Position numbers and translations under genes: made by a program. A stretch of DNA of 14,818 bases from an uncultured Pseudomonas sp. (GTDB lineage: Bacteria; Pseudomonadota; Gammaproteobacteria; Pseudomonadales; Pseudomonadaceae). How positions within the stretch are numbered: position 1 is the stretch's first letter; the number at the start of each line of letters is the position of its first letter. The notes below the pieces were generated by a model that saw only the letters and a list, made by a program, of their open reading frames with translations, did no database searches and was not told where the DNA came from. The DNA lies in NCBI RefSeq assembly GCF_946885885.1, contig NZ_CAMPHN010000107.1, positions 1 through 14,818 on the forward strand, given 5' to 3'. This document shows positions 1-8,633 of the stretch, one piece after another.

Positions 1-379
1 CCGGGGTGCCGTCGAGCAAGTCGATACCCGAGAGCCAGAGTTTGCCGGGCTCGACCCGGTCCAGCTTGACCACTGACTGGCCGATGCCATTCGGCCGATG
101 CGTGGCGCGGGTACTGAATACGCCGACCGACTGGTTGCCGCCAAGGCGCGGAGGACGCACTTTCAGCCGCGGCTTGTCTTCCAGGGCCTGGTGAAAGACG
201 AACAGCAACCAGACATGGCTGACTTGCTCAAGGCCCTGCACCGCCTCGCCGCTGTCGAAGGGCGGGAGCAATTCCAGCACGCCGCGGGCCGCCGGTGCCA
301 ATTGCGGTTGGCGCGGTATGGCGAACTTCTCCTTGAAACAGGAACGGACGAAGCCGATGGGCGAGACGGAATAGGACAT
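1..379 (-). CDS. trmO: TrmO, tRNA (t6A37)-N6-methyltransferase (3' part beyond window)
   Basis: The minus strand from 379 reads without a stop to the window edge (126 codons). It matches the TrmO/YaeB/TsaA family: SPIGFVRSCFKEKF at residues 6-19, LAPAARGVLELLPPF, SHVWLLFVFHQ, then LKVRPPRLGG, the strongly conserved VFSTRATHRPNGIGQS segment and SGIDLLDGTP at the cut end. TrmO enzymes use SAM to methylate N6 of threonylcarbamoyladenosine at position 37 of certain tRNAs, in the cytoplasm. The C-terminal part is missing only because the window ends. An in-frame ATG 10 codons upstream (start at 409) would add a Pro/Ala-rich leader. Neither ATG has a clear Shine-Dalgarno sequence, and I prefer 379 because family members as I recall them begin close to the SPIGF motif. 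Family identification is firm; the start is uncertain. Confidence 0.93.
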   Translation of the reverse strand, partial: MSYSVSPIGFVRSCFKEKFAIPRQPQLAPAARGVLELLPPFDSGEAVQGLEQVSHVWLLFVFHQALEDKPRLKVRPPRLGGNQSVGVFSTRATHRPNGIGQSVVKLDRVEPGKLWLSGIDLLDGTP

Positions 380-432
380 GGCGGCGGCTGGCGGTGGCGG
401 GGTGGCCATCTTAACCGCAATGGGCCGTTGCC

Positions 433-520
433 TTAAGCGGCCTGTTCGGCCAGCAGCATGGTGAGGCCCGCGGCGATCAACAGCAGTCAGCTGAGCCTGG
501 GTGGCAGTGGCTTATAAAAA
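433..520 (-). pseudogene. Possible remnant of a membrane-protein gene C-terminus
   Basis: Just upstream of trmO, the minus strand can be read as FYKPLPPRLS, an in-frame TGA (487-489), then LLLIAAGLTMLLAEQAA and TAA (433-435). The hydrophobic segment followed by a short polar end looks like the last helix of an integral membrane transporter of LysE or similar type. If the TGA was once TGG (Trp), this would be the decayed end of a gene whose 5' part has been lost before about 520. The segment is short and I cannot name the family, so this is a suggestion only. Confidence 0.25.
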
Positions 521-625
521 CCGTACCGGACCTTGGTAGTTTTAGAATAAGCCAAGTCAAGCCCACCCGGCGGTGGTTGCAGCAATGCTGCAGTGCGCTG
601 CTATCGGCCAGCAGTGACCTGCTTT

Positions 626-1393
626 CTAACCTTTGTTTCTGCTTCCAACCAGTGGAAGCAATAGCGGCAGTACTGCGACCGCGGATAGCAAATGCTTGAT
701 GCTGTGGCCGGACAGCAGCTCGCCACTCAGGTGGAACAGGTGGTCGTCGGTGAATTCGAAGAGCTTGGCCAGGGCATACCAGGCAACGCACAGGCCGAGC
801 CTGAATCCATATCCACCACTCTGCGGTCGACAGAAGGCGAGCGAGACCAGTACCAGCATGCCGCCAGCCTGCAAGAGTATCCAGGGCAGCAGGTTATCGC
901 TGGCCCGCCAAGCCCAAAGGCATGCTGCCCCGCCAAGGGCGACGGCCAGCAGCATGCCACTGGCTGCCGCCGAGCCCAGGCGGTCGGCTGTCGCCAGGCT
1001 CAGTATCCCGGAGAACAACACCAGCATACCGAGGCGGTCGTAGAGCAGGCTGTGGTCGTCGGGCGCCAGGTGATAAACGCTGGAACCGGCGAAGGTGAAA
1101 AGCAGCCCGAGACACATCAGCAGCGCTAGGTTGCGCCAGTGAGGGTCGAACACCTGCGCCAGACGGGTTAGCCCGAACAGGCCGAGCAGCAGGAACGGCA
1201 GGTTGCTGAGTACGTCCATGGCATGGGGGATACCGAGCAGGGTGCGCTGATCGGAGAAGGCATGATAGTGCGCGGGTTGCGCCACCGAGGGGGCCAGGAC
1301 TGCCACGAGCACCAGGCCGAGCCCGAACAGGCAAAGTGCTAATGAGCTCAGGTTTTGTCTGTGCCAATGGTGGGGGGGGGTATTCGAATGCAT
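626..1393 (-). CDS. Ceramidase-family (CREST superfamily) integral membrane protein
   Basis: 255 aa, with about seven hydrophobic helices. Conserved features of the alkaline ceramidase / CREST family are visible: GIPHAMDVLSNLPF after the first helix, GSSVYHLAPDD and LYDRLGM in the middle, and FEFTDDHLFHLSGELLSGHSIKH near the C-terminus. These supply the Ser, Asp and three His residues that bind metal in this superfamily, so it is probably a membrane-embedded metal-dependent hydrolase acting on an amide or lipid. The substrate is unknown. I chose ATG at 1393 because GGAG lies six bases upstream; a GTG at 1429 and an ATG at 1405 are in frame but lack a ribosome binding site. Codons 5 to 8 contain an uninterrupted run of nine C (nine G on the plus strand, 1372-1380). 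Divergent from the regulator at 1513. Confidence 0.8.
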   Translation of the reverse strand: MHSNTPPHHWHRQNLSSLALCLFGLGLVLVAVLAPSVAQPAHYHAFSDQRTLLGIPHAMDVLSNLPFLLLGLFGLTRLAQVFDPHWRNLALLMCLGLLFTFAGSSVYHLAPDDHSLLYDRLGMLVLFSGILSLATADRLGSAAASGMLLAVALGGAACLWAWRASDNLLPWILLQAGGMLVLVSLAFCRPQSGGYGFRLGLCVAWYALAKLFEFTDDHLFHLSGELLSGHSIKHLLSAVAVLPLLLPLVGSRNKG

Positions 1394-1450
1394 GGCCTTC
1401 TCCATCAGGTCGATAGTTGTGGCTGGCACTCTGAATCCTTTTCTTGGGAA

Positions 1451-1488
1451 GGTCTCTCTTCAGTGTTCTTGGTAGCGTATAAGAGACC
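1451..1488. promoter_or_regulatory. Inverted repeat in divergent intergenic region (possible operator)
   Basis: GGTCTCT at 1451-1457 is repeated inverted as AGAGACC at 1482-1488, with a 24-bp spacer. It lies in the 119-bp gap between the divergently transcribed ceramidase-family gene and the helix-turn-helix regulator, where an autoregulatory operator would be expected. A convincing -35/-10 pair was not found in either direction. Binding by the neighbouring regulator is inference from position only. Confidence 0.35.
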
Positions 1489-1512
1489 ATCAAGTTCACT
1501 TTGGCGATACTT

Positions 1513-2244
1513 ATGAGCACCTCATCTGATTTGGTACACATCATCAAGCGTGAACTCAAGGCGCAGCTGCTGACCTATGCGGATCTGGCCCGTGAGTTGG
1601 GCATGTCCCAGTCCAACGTCAAACGCATGCTGGCCAAGGCAGACATGCCGCTGTCACGGGTGGATGCTATCTGCCGCGTATTGCACCTGGACTTTGCCGA
1701 CTTGGCCCGTCAGGTCGTCGATGCTCAGCCATTACTCAGTACGCTCAGCCTGGAGCAGGAGCAGGCAGTGGTGGGGGATGAGCAGCTAATGCTGGTGGCG
1801 CTGTGTGTGCTGAGTCAGTGGACCGCCGAGCAGATTCTGGCAGCCTATCGTCTGAGCGAGGTCGAGTTGATCCGCGCCCTGATTCGTCTCGACCGCTTGG
1901 GTGTCATCGAGTTGAAACCGTTGAACCGATACCGTCTTAAGCTGGCTAAGACGTTTCGCTGGCAACCCGATGGACCGGTGATGCGCTACTTTCGCAGGCA
2001 TGCATTGCAGGATTACTACGATGGCGAATTCGCCGGTAGCGACGAAGGTCTGCTGCTGGTGCATGGACGGATCAGCCGCGCCTTGGCGCCTTCGTTCGTC
2101 GAACGCCTGCAACGGGTGGCGCAGGAGTTCGCTCAGCAGCACCTAGCCGACCAAAAACTGCCCGAGGCCGAGCGAGAGGGCTATACGCTGGTTCTGGCAA
2201 TGCGGCGCTGGGAGTTTGCTGTATTTGAGGCGTGGCGCCGCTGA
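1513..2244 (+). CDS. XRE-type helix-turn-helix transcriptional regulator
   Basis: 243 aa. Residues about 14-58 (LLTYADLARELGMSQSNVKRMLAKADMPLSRVDAICRVL) form a Cro/C1-like helix-turn-helix: ADLARELG is the first helix and SQSNVKRML the recognition helix. The following 180 residues include a second probable helical segment (TAEQILAAYRLSEVELIRALIRLDRLGVIELKP) that resembles a winged-helix unit and may be a second DNA- or effector-binding domain. No transmembrane segment or enzymatic motif is seen. ATG 1513 is preferred to the in-frame TTG at 1501. It is divergent from the ceramidase-family gene and may control it; the target is unknown. Confidence 0.75.
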   Translation: MSTSSDLVHIIKRELKAQLLTYADLARELGMSQSNVKRMLAKADMPLSRVDAICRVLHLDFADLARQVVDAQPLLSTLSLEQEQAVVGDEQLMLVALCVLSQWTAEQILAAYRLSEVELIRALIRLDRLGVIELKPLNRYRLKLAKTFRWQPDGPVMRYFRRHALQDYYDGEFAGSDEGLLLVHGRISRALAPSFVERLQRVAQEFAQQHLADQKLPEAEREGYTLVLAMRRWEFAVFEAWRR

Positions 2245-2284
2245 TCAGCTCGCTGTTGCGGCCGCGTCGAAGCGCCAACAGTCT

Positions 2285-3055
2285 CTAGAGGTGGAAGCCG
2301 CCATCGATGGGAATAATGGTCCCCGTCATATAGGCGCCGGCGCTGCTCGCCAGGCTGATCGCCAGGGCGGCTATTTCTTCCTCGCGGCCCCAGCGCTTCA
2401 TCGGGATCAGTGCGCAATCTTCGGCCATGGCCGCATCGTCCTGGGCGATGAACTGGGTCATCTTGCTCGGGAAACGTCCGGGGGCGATCACATTGACGTT
2501 GATGTGCTGGCCGACCAGCTCGCGGGCGAGCATGCGTGAGAGCTGATGCAGCGCCGCCTTGCTCGGACCGTAGGCATAGGCGCCTTCGCCGTGGGAGGTT
2601 ATGCCGGCCACCGAGCCGATATTGATCACCCGCGCCGGGCTCGCCGCGCTGCCGGCCTTGCGCAGCAGCGGCAGCAATTGCTGGATGCAGCTGAACACCG
2701 AGGTCACGTTGAGCTGCATGACCTTCTCCCAGCCCTTGGCCGGATAGCTTTCCAGGGGCGCGCCCCAGGTGGTGCCGGCGTTGTTGACCAGAATATCCAG
2801 GCAGTCGATTTTTTCCGCCAGTTGCGCGGCCAGTACCTGCACGCCTTCTTCGCTGGCCAGGTTGGCGGCCATGCCGTGGCAGGTGCCGAAGGCCGAGAGC
2901 TCGGCGGCGGTCTGCGCGCAGGCCTCGCCATCGCGGGCGCAGACATAAACGGTGGCGCCGGCTTCGAGGAAGGCTTTGGCGATCATCTTGCCGATGCCGC
3001 GGCTGCCGCCGGTGACCAGGGCGGTGCGGCCTTGCAGGGAGAAGTAGGGGTGCAT
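2285..3055 (-). CDS. rhlG: RhlG-type NADPH-dependent beta-ketoacyl reductase (SDR family)
   Basis: 256 aa, a classical short-chain dehydrogenase/reductase. The cofactor-binding TGGSRGIG lies at residues 15-22, NNAG at 91-94, catalytic Ser148, Tyr162 and Lys166 (in YGPSK), and the protein ends PIDGGFHL. The N-terminus MHPYFSLQGR, the stretch GWEKVMQLNVTSVFSCIQQLLPLLR and the C-terminus match my memory of P. aeruginosa RhlG (also 256 aa) very closely. RhlG reduces beta-ketoacyl substrates with NADPH and was proposed to supply hydroxyacyl groups for rhamnolipids; that role has since been disputed. AAGGA lies six bases before the ATG. No rhamnosyltransferase genes are in the window, so the physiological role here is open. 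Confidence 0.88.
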   Translation of the reverse strand: MHPYFSLQGRTALVTGGSRGIGKMIAKAFLEAGATVYVCARDGEACAQTAAELSAFGTCHGMAANLASEEGVQVLAAQLAEKIDCLDILVNNAGTTWGAPLESYPAKGWEKVMQLNVTSVFSCIQQLLPLLRKAGSAASPARVINIGSVAGITSHGEGAYAYGPSKAALHQLSRMLARELVGQHINVNVIAPGRFPSKMTQFIAQDDAAMAEDCALIPMKRWGREEEIAALAISLASSAGAYMTGTIIPIDGGFHL

Positions 3056-3183
3056 GGCGAATCCTTTTAACGGATGAGTGCCATTACCCTAATCGCCCGA
3101 TGGCCGCCCGGCAGTCATTATCGCGTTTGGAAATACGCCGCCATGCGATAGGTAGCGTTGGTAGGGCCGGCCACCTTGGCTGA

Positions 3184-3302
3184 GTAGGTTGGGGCGGGCC
3201 ACGTTGGCTGAGCGTTGCGAAGCCCAACGGGCGCCAACCGACGATGCCAAGTTTGAACGATCTGCGTTGGGCTTCGTCGCTACGCTCCTCAACCCAACCT
3301 AC
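3184..3302. repeat. Intergenic hairpin repeat
   Basis: The gap between rhlG and the DUF1456 gene (3056-3345) has no gene. It holds an imperfect palindrome with ends GTAGGTTGGG (3184-3193) and CCCAACCTAC (3293-3302), enclosing a second perfect 12-bp inverted pair, CGAAGCCCAACG (3218-3229) and CGTTGGGCTTCG (3265-3276). Such GTAGGTTGGG / GAAGCCCAAC elements are scattered between genes in many Pseudomonas and other proteobacterial genomes. It could end transcription of the upstream DUF1456 gene, which reads towards it. Confidence 0.65.
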
Positions 3303-3345
3303 GTCCTGCGCTCTCAGGCTGCGCGCCTCGCCCCAACCTGCTGGC

Positions 3346-3807
3346 TTAGCCGCGCACGCGCAGGGTCAGGCCCTTGAGGAAATTGCGCAAAAACTGATCG
3401 CCGCAGGTGCGGTAGTTGCTGTGGCCGAACTTGCGGAACAGTGCACTCATCTCCGGCTTGGATACCGGAAAGTCGACGCTGTGCATGATCGCGTGCATGT
3501 CGTCTTCTTTCAGTTCGAAGGCCACTCGTAGCTTTTTCAGCACCATGTTGTTGGTCACCGGCAGTTCGAAGGGCTGGGGCGGGCGGCTGTCGTCCTTGCC
3601 GCGTTTGAAGTACACCAGACCGTCGAGAAAATGCGCCATCAGCTCGTCGTCGCAGGCCACGAAACCGTCCTCGTCTTCCTTCTTCAGCAGGGCGTCGAGT
3701 GCTTCCAGTTCGATCTCCTTGCCGCTGAGCTGAATGATCGCGGCCAACTGCGCATCGTTGACGTCGAGCGTGTAGCGCAGGCTGCGCAGTACATCGTTGT
3801 TGAGCAT
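3346..3807 (-). CDS. yehS: DUF1456 (YehS-like) protein
   Basis: 153 aa. It has the duplicated architecture of the DUF1456 family: a first copy at residues about 1-65 (NNDVLRSLRYTLDVNDAQLAAIIQLSG) and a second at about 84-150 (TNNMVLKKLRVAFELKEDDMHAIMHSVDFPVSKPEMSALFRKFGHSNYRTCGDQFLRNFLKGL). Each copy begins with an NN.V...LR motif and a predicted helical bundle. Soluble, cytoplasmic; the molecular function of the family is not known to me. ATG 3807 is used rather than an upstream in-frame start at 3834 because AGGA lies seven bases before it and the family begins at this MLNND. Confidence 0.88.
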   Translation of the reverse strand: MLNNDVLRSLRYTLDVNDAQLAAIIQLSGKEIELEALDALLKKEDEDGFVACDDELMAHFLDGLVYFKRGKDDSRPPQPFELPVTNNMVLKKLRVAFELKEDDMHAIMHSVDFPVSKPEMSALFRKFGHSNYRTCGDQFLRNFLKGLTLRVRG

Positions 3808-3864
3808 GGAAATGTCCTGAAAAGGGCAGGTCACCTAGAGGCGCCGGCTTTAAAAATAAGAAAG

Positions 3865-4587
3865 TTAGAAGCGTTCTTTGCTAACGAGGTAGCGCCATTG
3901 GCCGGGTTGGACCTTGGACAAGGGCACGCCGCCGATGCGGATGCGCTTCATGCCCAGCACCTTGAGGTCGACGCTGTTGCACATGAAGACGATTTGCCCG
4001 GGCAATGGGTTCTTCAAGGCGAAGCGCAGGCGGGTTTCGTTCTGCCAACTGACCTTGCACGGCGGCAGGGCGGTGCCGTTGAACACCAGGCCGTGGTTGA
4101 GGCGTTTCAGCTGGCTGGGGCTGAGCGTGCCGATCACCTCGACCACGTATTCCTGTTCCAGCTTGCTCAGGTCTTCCTTGAGCTTGCGCTCGATGCGCCA
4201 ATCCTGGGTCAGTACGTGCAGGCCGTCGGCGCCCGCTTGCAGTGGAATGCAGGTGTTCAGGCGGAGGAAGTGGCTGCGTAGCGGGCGGATGCCCGAAGCG
4301 TCTTCCGGCCAGTGGCTGGCCGCGCCGACCGTTTCCGCCGCGCGCTCGGGAAAGTGCCCGGAGGGCACATGCAGTAACAGGGTGACCGGCTCGAGCGGCG
4401 CCGCCACGGCATCGGGATGCAGTTCGACACGTTGATCCAGCACCTTGAACTGCGGCGCCTCGACGACCTCGCCGTCGACCGTCACCCAGCCGCCCTCGAT
4501 ATACAGCTCGGCCTCGCGGCGCGAGCAGCCGGTCATCTCGATCAGGCGTTTGGACAGGCGTATCGGCTCGGTCATGGAAGCGGTCAT
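3865..4587 (-). CDS. S4-domain RsuA/RluF-like pseudouridine synthase relative, catalytic Asp missing
   Basis: 240 aa. Residues about 8-55 form an S4 RNA-binding domain (IRLSKRLIEMTGCSRREAELYIEGGWVTVDG). The remainder follows the RsuA/RluB/RluE/RluF pseudouridine synthase fold: LEQEYVVEV, LKRLNHGL, FALKNPLPGQIVFMCNSVDLKVLGMKRIRIGGVPL and QWRYL. In active members the motif GRLDxxSEGLLLLT carries the catalytic Asp. Here the aligned segment reads IPLQAGADGLHVLT, so Gln stands where Asp is expected and the preceding Arg is also lost. The protein may therefore bind structured RNA, perhaps rRNA, without modifying it. The start is not decided by a ribosome binding site; ATG 4575 is an alternative. 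Confidence 0.82.
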   Translation of the reverse strand: MTASMTEPIRLSKRLIEMTGCSRREAELYIEGGWVTVDGEVVEAPQFKVLDQRVELHPDAVAAPLEPVTLLLHVPSGHFPERAAETVGAASHWPEDASGIRPLRSHFLRLNTCIPLQAGADGLHVLTQDWRIERKLKEDLSKLEQEYVVEVIGTLSPSQLKRLNHGLVFNGTALPPCKVSWQNETRLRFALKNPLPGQIVFMCNSVDLKVLGMKRIRIGGVPLSKVQPGQWRYLVSKERF

Positions 4588-4705
4588 CGAGTTGAAAGGG
4601 CGGCCATTGTAACTGGCCGGCCCATAGGATGGGGGAGAGGATAAAGGCGCGTCAGGCTATCAGGCTTGTACGCGCACCATGTTCATATGCAAGGTCCATG
4701 GCCTC

Positions 4706-4781
4706 GTAGGGTGGACATGCCGAAGGCTTGTCCGCCAGGCGGATGCCAGCGGCGGACAAGGCTGCGCCATGTCCTCCCTAC
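4706..4781. repeat. Intergenic palindromic repeat (GTAGGGTGGACATG type)
   Basis: GTAGGGTGGACATG at 4706-4719 is mirrored by CATGTCCTCCCTAC ending at 4781. A nested inverted pair (GCTTGTCCGCC and GGCGGACAAGGC) lies inside, so the 76 bp can fold into one long imperfect hairpin. It lies in the gene-free gap 4588-4855 between braG and the S4-domain gene. Elements of this type occur many times between genes in proteobacteria. Confidence 0.65.
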
Positions 4782-4798
4782 CAACGCGCGCTTTGTAG

Positions 4799-4825
4799 CC
4801 CGGATAAGCGCCAGCGCAATCCGGG
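4799..4825. terminator. Hairpin repeat downstream of braG (possible terminator)
   Basis: CCCGGAT (4799-4805) pairs with ATCCGGG (4819-4825), with a further GCGC pair inside. This GTAGCCCGGAT...ATCCGGG element is a common intergenic palindrome in Pseudomonas. It lies about 30 bp past the braG stop codon and may end or stabilise the braCDEFG transcript. It lacks a U-run, so factor-independent termination is uncertain. Confidence 0.45.
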
Positions 4826-4855
4826 ACTGCGCTGCGCTCCGTACTACCGAGCGTT

Positions 4856-5557
4856 TTAACCGCCCAGATAAGCATCACGCACTTTCGGATCGTTCAACAG
4901 GTCGTGGCCGCTGCCCTGCATGACGATCCGACCGTTCTCCAGCACATAGCCGCGGTCGGCCAGCTTCAGCGCCTGGTTGGCGTTCTGTTCGACCAGGAAC
5001 ACGGTCACGCCGTCCTTGCGCAGCTGTTCGATGATGTCGAAGATCTGCTGGATGATGATCGGTGCCAGGCCCAGGGACGGTTCGTCGAGCAGCAACAACT
5101 TGGGCTTGCTCATCAGCGCGCGGCCGATGGCGAGCATCTGCTGTTCGCCGCCGGACATGGTGCCGGCACGCTGAGTCAGGCGCTCCTGCAAACGTGGGAA
5201 CAGGTGCAGGACCTTGGCCATTTGCTCCTGGAACTCGTCCTTGGCGGTGAAGAAACCGCCCATCGCCAGGTTTTCTTCCACGGTCAGGCGCGAGAACACA
5301 CGGCGGCCTTCCGGCACCACGGCGATGCTCTTGCGCATGATCTCCGGCGTCTCCTGGCCGACCAATTCCTCGCCCTGGTAGCGGATGCTGCCCATGGCCG
5401 CTTGCGGCGAGCCGCACAGGGTCATCAACAGGGTCGATTTACCGGCACCGTTGGCGCCGATCAGGGTGACGATCTCGCCTTGGCGGACCTCGACGTTGAC
5501 GTCGTGCAGCGCCTGGATCTTGCCGTAGAAGGTGGAAACATTGTCGAAATACAGCAT
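4856..5557 (-). CDS. braG: Branched-chain amino acid ABC transporter ATPase BraG/LivF
   Basis: 233 aa, the shorter of the two ATPases of the high-affinity Leu/Ile/Val importer. Walker A is GANGAGKST (residues 34-42), the ABC signature SGGEQ is at 135-139, Walker B LLLLDE at 154-159, and the H-loop region reads VFLVEQNANQAL, with the Gln typical of LivF in place of the usual His. The protein ends AYLGG. Its ATG overlaps the braF stop codon by one base (TGATG), which implies translational coupling. A longer in-frame extension upstream runs over braF in another frame and is not real. Last gene of the operon. Confidence 0.97.
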   Translation of the reverse strand: MLYFDNVSTFYGKIQALHDVNVEVRQGEIVTLIGANGAGKSTLLMTLCGSPQAAMGSIRYQGEELVGQETPEIMRKSIAVVPEGRRVFSRLTVEENLAMGGFFTAKDEFQEQMAKVLHLFPRLQERLTQRAGTMSGGEQQMLAIGRALMSKPKLLLLDEPSLGLAPIIIQQIFDIIEQLRKDGVTVFLVEQNANQALKLADRGYVLENGRIVMQGSGHDLLNDPKVRDAYLGG

Positions 5558-6324
5558 CACGCTTCCCCCAGGTAGGCTTTGATCACGTCCGGGTTGGCGC
5601 GGATCTGTTCCGGCGTGCCATCGGCCAGGGGCGTGCCCTGGTTGATCACGTAGATATGGTCGGAAATGCTCATGACCAGTTTCATATCGTGCTCGATCAG
5701 CAGCACGGTGACGTTGTGCTCGTCGCGCAGCACGCGGATCAGCGCCTTGAGGTCGTCGGTTTCCCGCGGGTTGAGACCGGCGGCCGGCTCGTCGAGCATC
5801 AGGATGCTCGGGCGGGTCATCATGCAGCGGGCGATTTCCAGGCGGCGCTGTTGACCGTAGGCCAGGGTGCCGGCCGGGCGGTTGGCGAACTCGGTCAGGT
5901 TGACCCGCTCCAGCCAATGCGCGGCGAACTCCATCGCTTCGCGCTCGCTCTTGCGGAACGCCGGGGTCTTCAGCAAGCCGGCCAGGTAGTTGGTGTTGAG
6001 GTGGCGGTGTTGCGCCACCAGCAGGTTTTCCACCGCGGTCATGTCCTTGAACAGACGCACGTTCTGGAAGGTGCGCACCACGCCTTTACGGGCGATCTTG
6101 TGGCCCGGCAGGCCTTCGATCTGCTCGCCGTTGAGGCGGATATTGCCGCTGGTGGGCCGGTAGAAACCGGTCAGGCAGTTGAACACCGTGGTCTTGCCGG
6201 CGCCGTTCGGGCCGATCATCGACACGACCTGTTTTTCGTTGACGTTCAGGCTCACCCCGTTGACGGCCAACAGGCCGCCAAAACGCATGGATAAGCCGCT
6301 TACTTCGAGAATAGGGCGGCTCAT
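5557..6324 (-). CDS. braF: Branched-chain amino acid ABC transporter ATPase BraF/LivG
   Basis: 255 aa, the longer ATPase of the transporter. Walker [10 protein letters not shown] is at residues 38-46. The sequence then shows [25 protein letters not shown] (Q-loop region), the signature as [13 protein letters not shown] (the LivG variant of LSGGQ), Walker [14 protein letters not shown], and the H-loop LLIEHDM. It works with BraG on the cytoplasmic face of the BraD-BraE channel. Its ATG overlaps the stop of braE by four bases (ATGA), and it shares one base with the braG start. The much longer open frame that continues upstream to 7719 is a shadow across braE. Confidence 0.97.
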   Translation of the reverse strand: MSRPILEVSGLSMRFGGLLAVNGVSLNVNEKQVVSMIGPNGAGKTTVFNCLTGFYRPTSGNIRLNGEQIEGLPGHKIARKGVVRTFQNVRLFKDMTAVENLLVAQHRHLNTNYLAGLLKTPAFRKSEREAMEFAAHWLERVNLTEFANRPAGTLAYGQQRRLEIARCMMTRPSILMLDEPAAGLNPRETDDLKALIRVLRDEHNVTVLLIEHDMKLVMSISDHIYVINQGTPLADGTPEQIRANPDVIKAYLGEA

Positions 6325-7585
6325 TGTTTCAGCTCCAGGTGGGGGCGCTGCATGGGCAACAGGCCCTGCGGACGCCAGATCATCATCAGCACCATCAGGG
6401 CGCCGAACATCAACATGCGGTACTCGTTGAATTCCCGTGCCAGTTCCGGCAGCAGAATCATCACGATGGCCGCCAGGATGATCCCCAACTGCGAGCCCAT
6501 GCCGCCCAGCACGACGATGGCGAGGATGATCGCCGACTCGATGAAGGTGAACGACTGCGGGCTGACCAGGCCTTGGCGTGCGGCGAAGAAGCTGCCGGCG
6601 AAACCGGCGAAGCAGGCGCCGATGGTGAAAGCCGAGAGCTTGATCACCGTGGGGTTCATGCCCAGCGCGCGGCAGGCGATTTCGTCTTCGCGCAGGGCTT
6701 CCCAGGCGCGGCCGATCGGCATGCGCAGCAGGCGGTTGATCACGAACAGGGTCAGCAATACCAGCAGCAGCGCGATCAGGTAGAGGAAGATCACCTTGTT
6801 GATCGAGTTGTAGGCGACGCCGAAGTACTCGTGGAAGGTCTGCATGCCCTCGGCGGCTTTGCGGTCGAACGACAGGCCGAACAGCGTCGGCTTGGGGATC
6901 GAACCGATGCCGTTGGGGCCGCCGGTCAACCAGGTCATATTGTTCAGCAGGATGCGGATGATCTCGCCGAAGCCCAGGGTGACGATGGCCAGGTAGTCGC
7001 CGCGCAAGCGCAGCACCGGGAAACCGAGCAGGAAGCCGAAGGTCGCGGCCATCAGGCCGGCGATCGGCAGGCAGATCCAGAAGCTCAGGCCGAAGTAGAA
7101 CGACAGCAGCGCATAGCTGTAGGCACCGACCGCGTAGAAGGCCACGTAACCGAGGTCGAGCAAGCCGGCCAGACCGACGACGATGTTCAAACCGAGGCCG
7201 AGCATCACGTAGATCAGGATCAGAGTGGCGATATCCACCGCACCGCGCGAACCGAAGAACGGCCAAGCCAGGGCGACCAGCACCAGGCCGAGAATGATCC
7301 AGCGCTGGGTCGTGGGCTGTGTCAGCAGCTCGCTGGCTTTGCCCGGCATGCTCGGCAGCTTCGGCACCTGGTTCCAGAGGGCGCTGAAGTGGCCACGGAA
7401 CAGCTGCCAGAAGAACATCGCGATCGCACAAGCGGCGATGGTCCAGAGGATTGCCGGGCTGGCGCCCTCGACTTGCAGCTTGATACCGATGGTGGAGAGC
7501 TTCAGGCCCAACACCGGGTAGGCCACCGCCAGCACCAGCAAGGCGCTGAAAATGGCGGTTTTGAGATTTTTCGTCATGACCGAAC

Positions 7586-7589
<4 letters not shown>
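6321..7589 (-). CDS. braE: Branched-chain amino acid ABC transporter permease BraE/LivM
   Basis: 422 aa, longer than LivH because of an N-terminal region with extra membrane helices. The conserved core is plain: [74 protein letters not shown], and the cytoplasmic coupling loop [57 protein letters not shown]. It forms the inner-membrane channel with BraD. The start at 7589 overlaps the braD stop by four bases (ATGA). An internal Met at residue 5 is an alternative start. Confidence 0.97.
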
Positions 7590-8509
<920 letters not shown>

Positions 8510-8581
8510 TGCCTAACTCCTGGGTCGTCACGCACGTCGGCGCTTGTGGCGCAGCGTGAAACCGGGATTCTTCTAATAGAC

Positions 8582-8609
8582 AAAGCCCACTGCGGCTGCA
8601 GTGGGCTTT
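8582..8609 (-). terminator. braC-braD intercistronic hairpin (attenuator or mRNA-end hairpin)
   Basis: A perfect 12-bp stem, AAAGCCCACTGC pairing with GCAGTGGGCTTT, closes a four-base loop, 22 bp past the braC stop codon and about 70 bp before braD. On the minus strand the stem ends GGGCTTT followed by GTCTATT, a weak U-rich tail. Such a hairpin after the binding-protein gene usually limits read-through or protects the upstream mRNA, giving more binding protein than permease. Confidence 0.75.
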
Positions 8610-8633
8610 GGGTTCAGGCGGGAAGCCGCGCAA

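Noticed and set aside
641..661. Perfect 8-bp inverted repeat TGCTTCCA...TGGAAGCA as a terminator
   Set aside because: It lies inside the last codons of the ceramidase-family gene and has no U-run on the minus strand.
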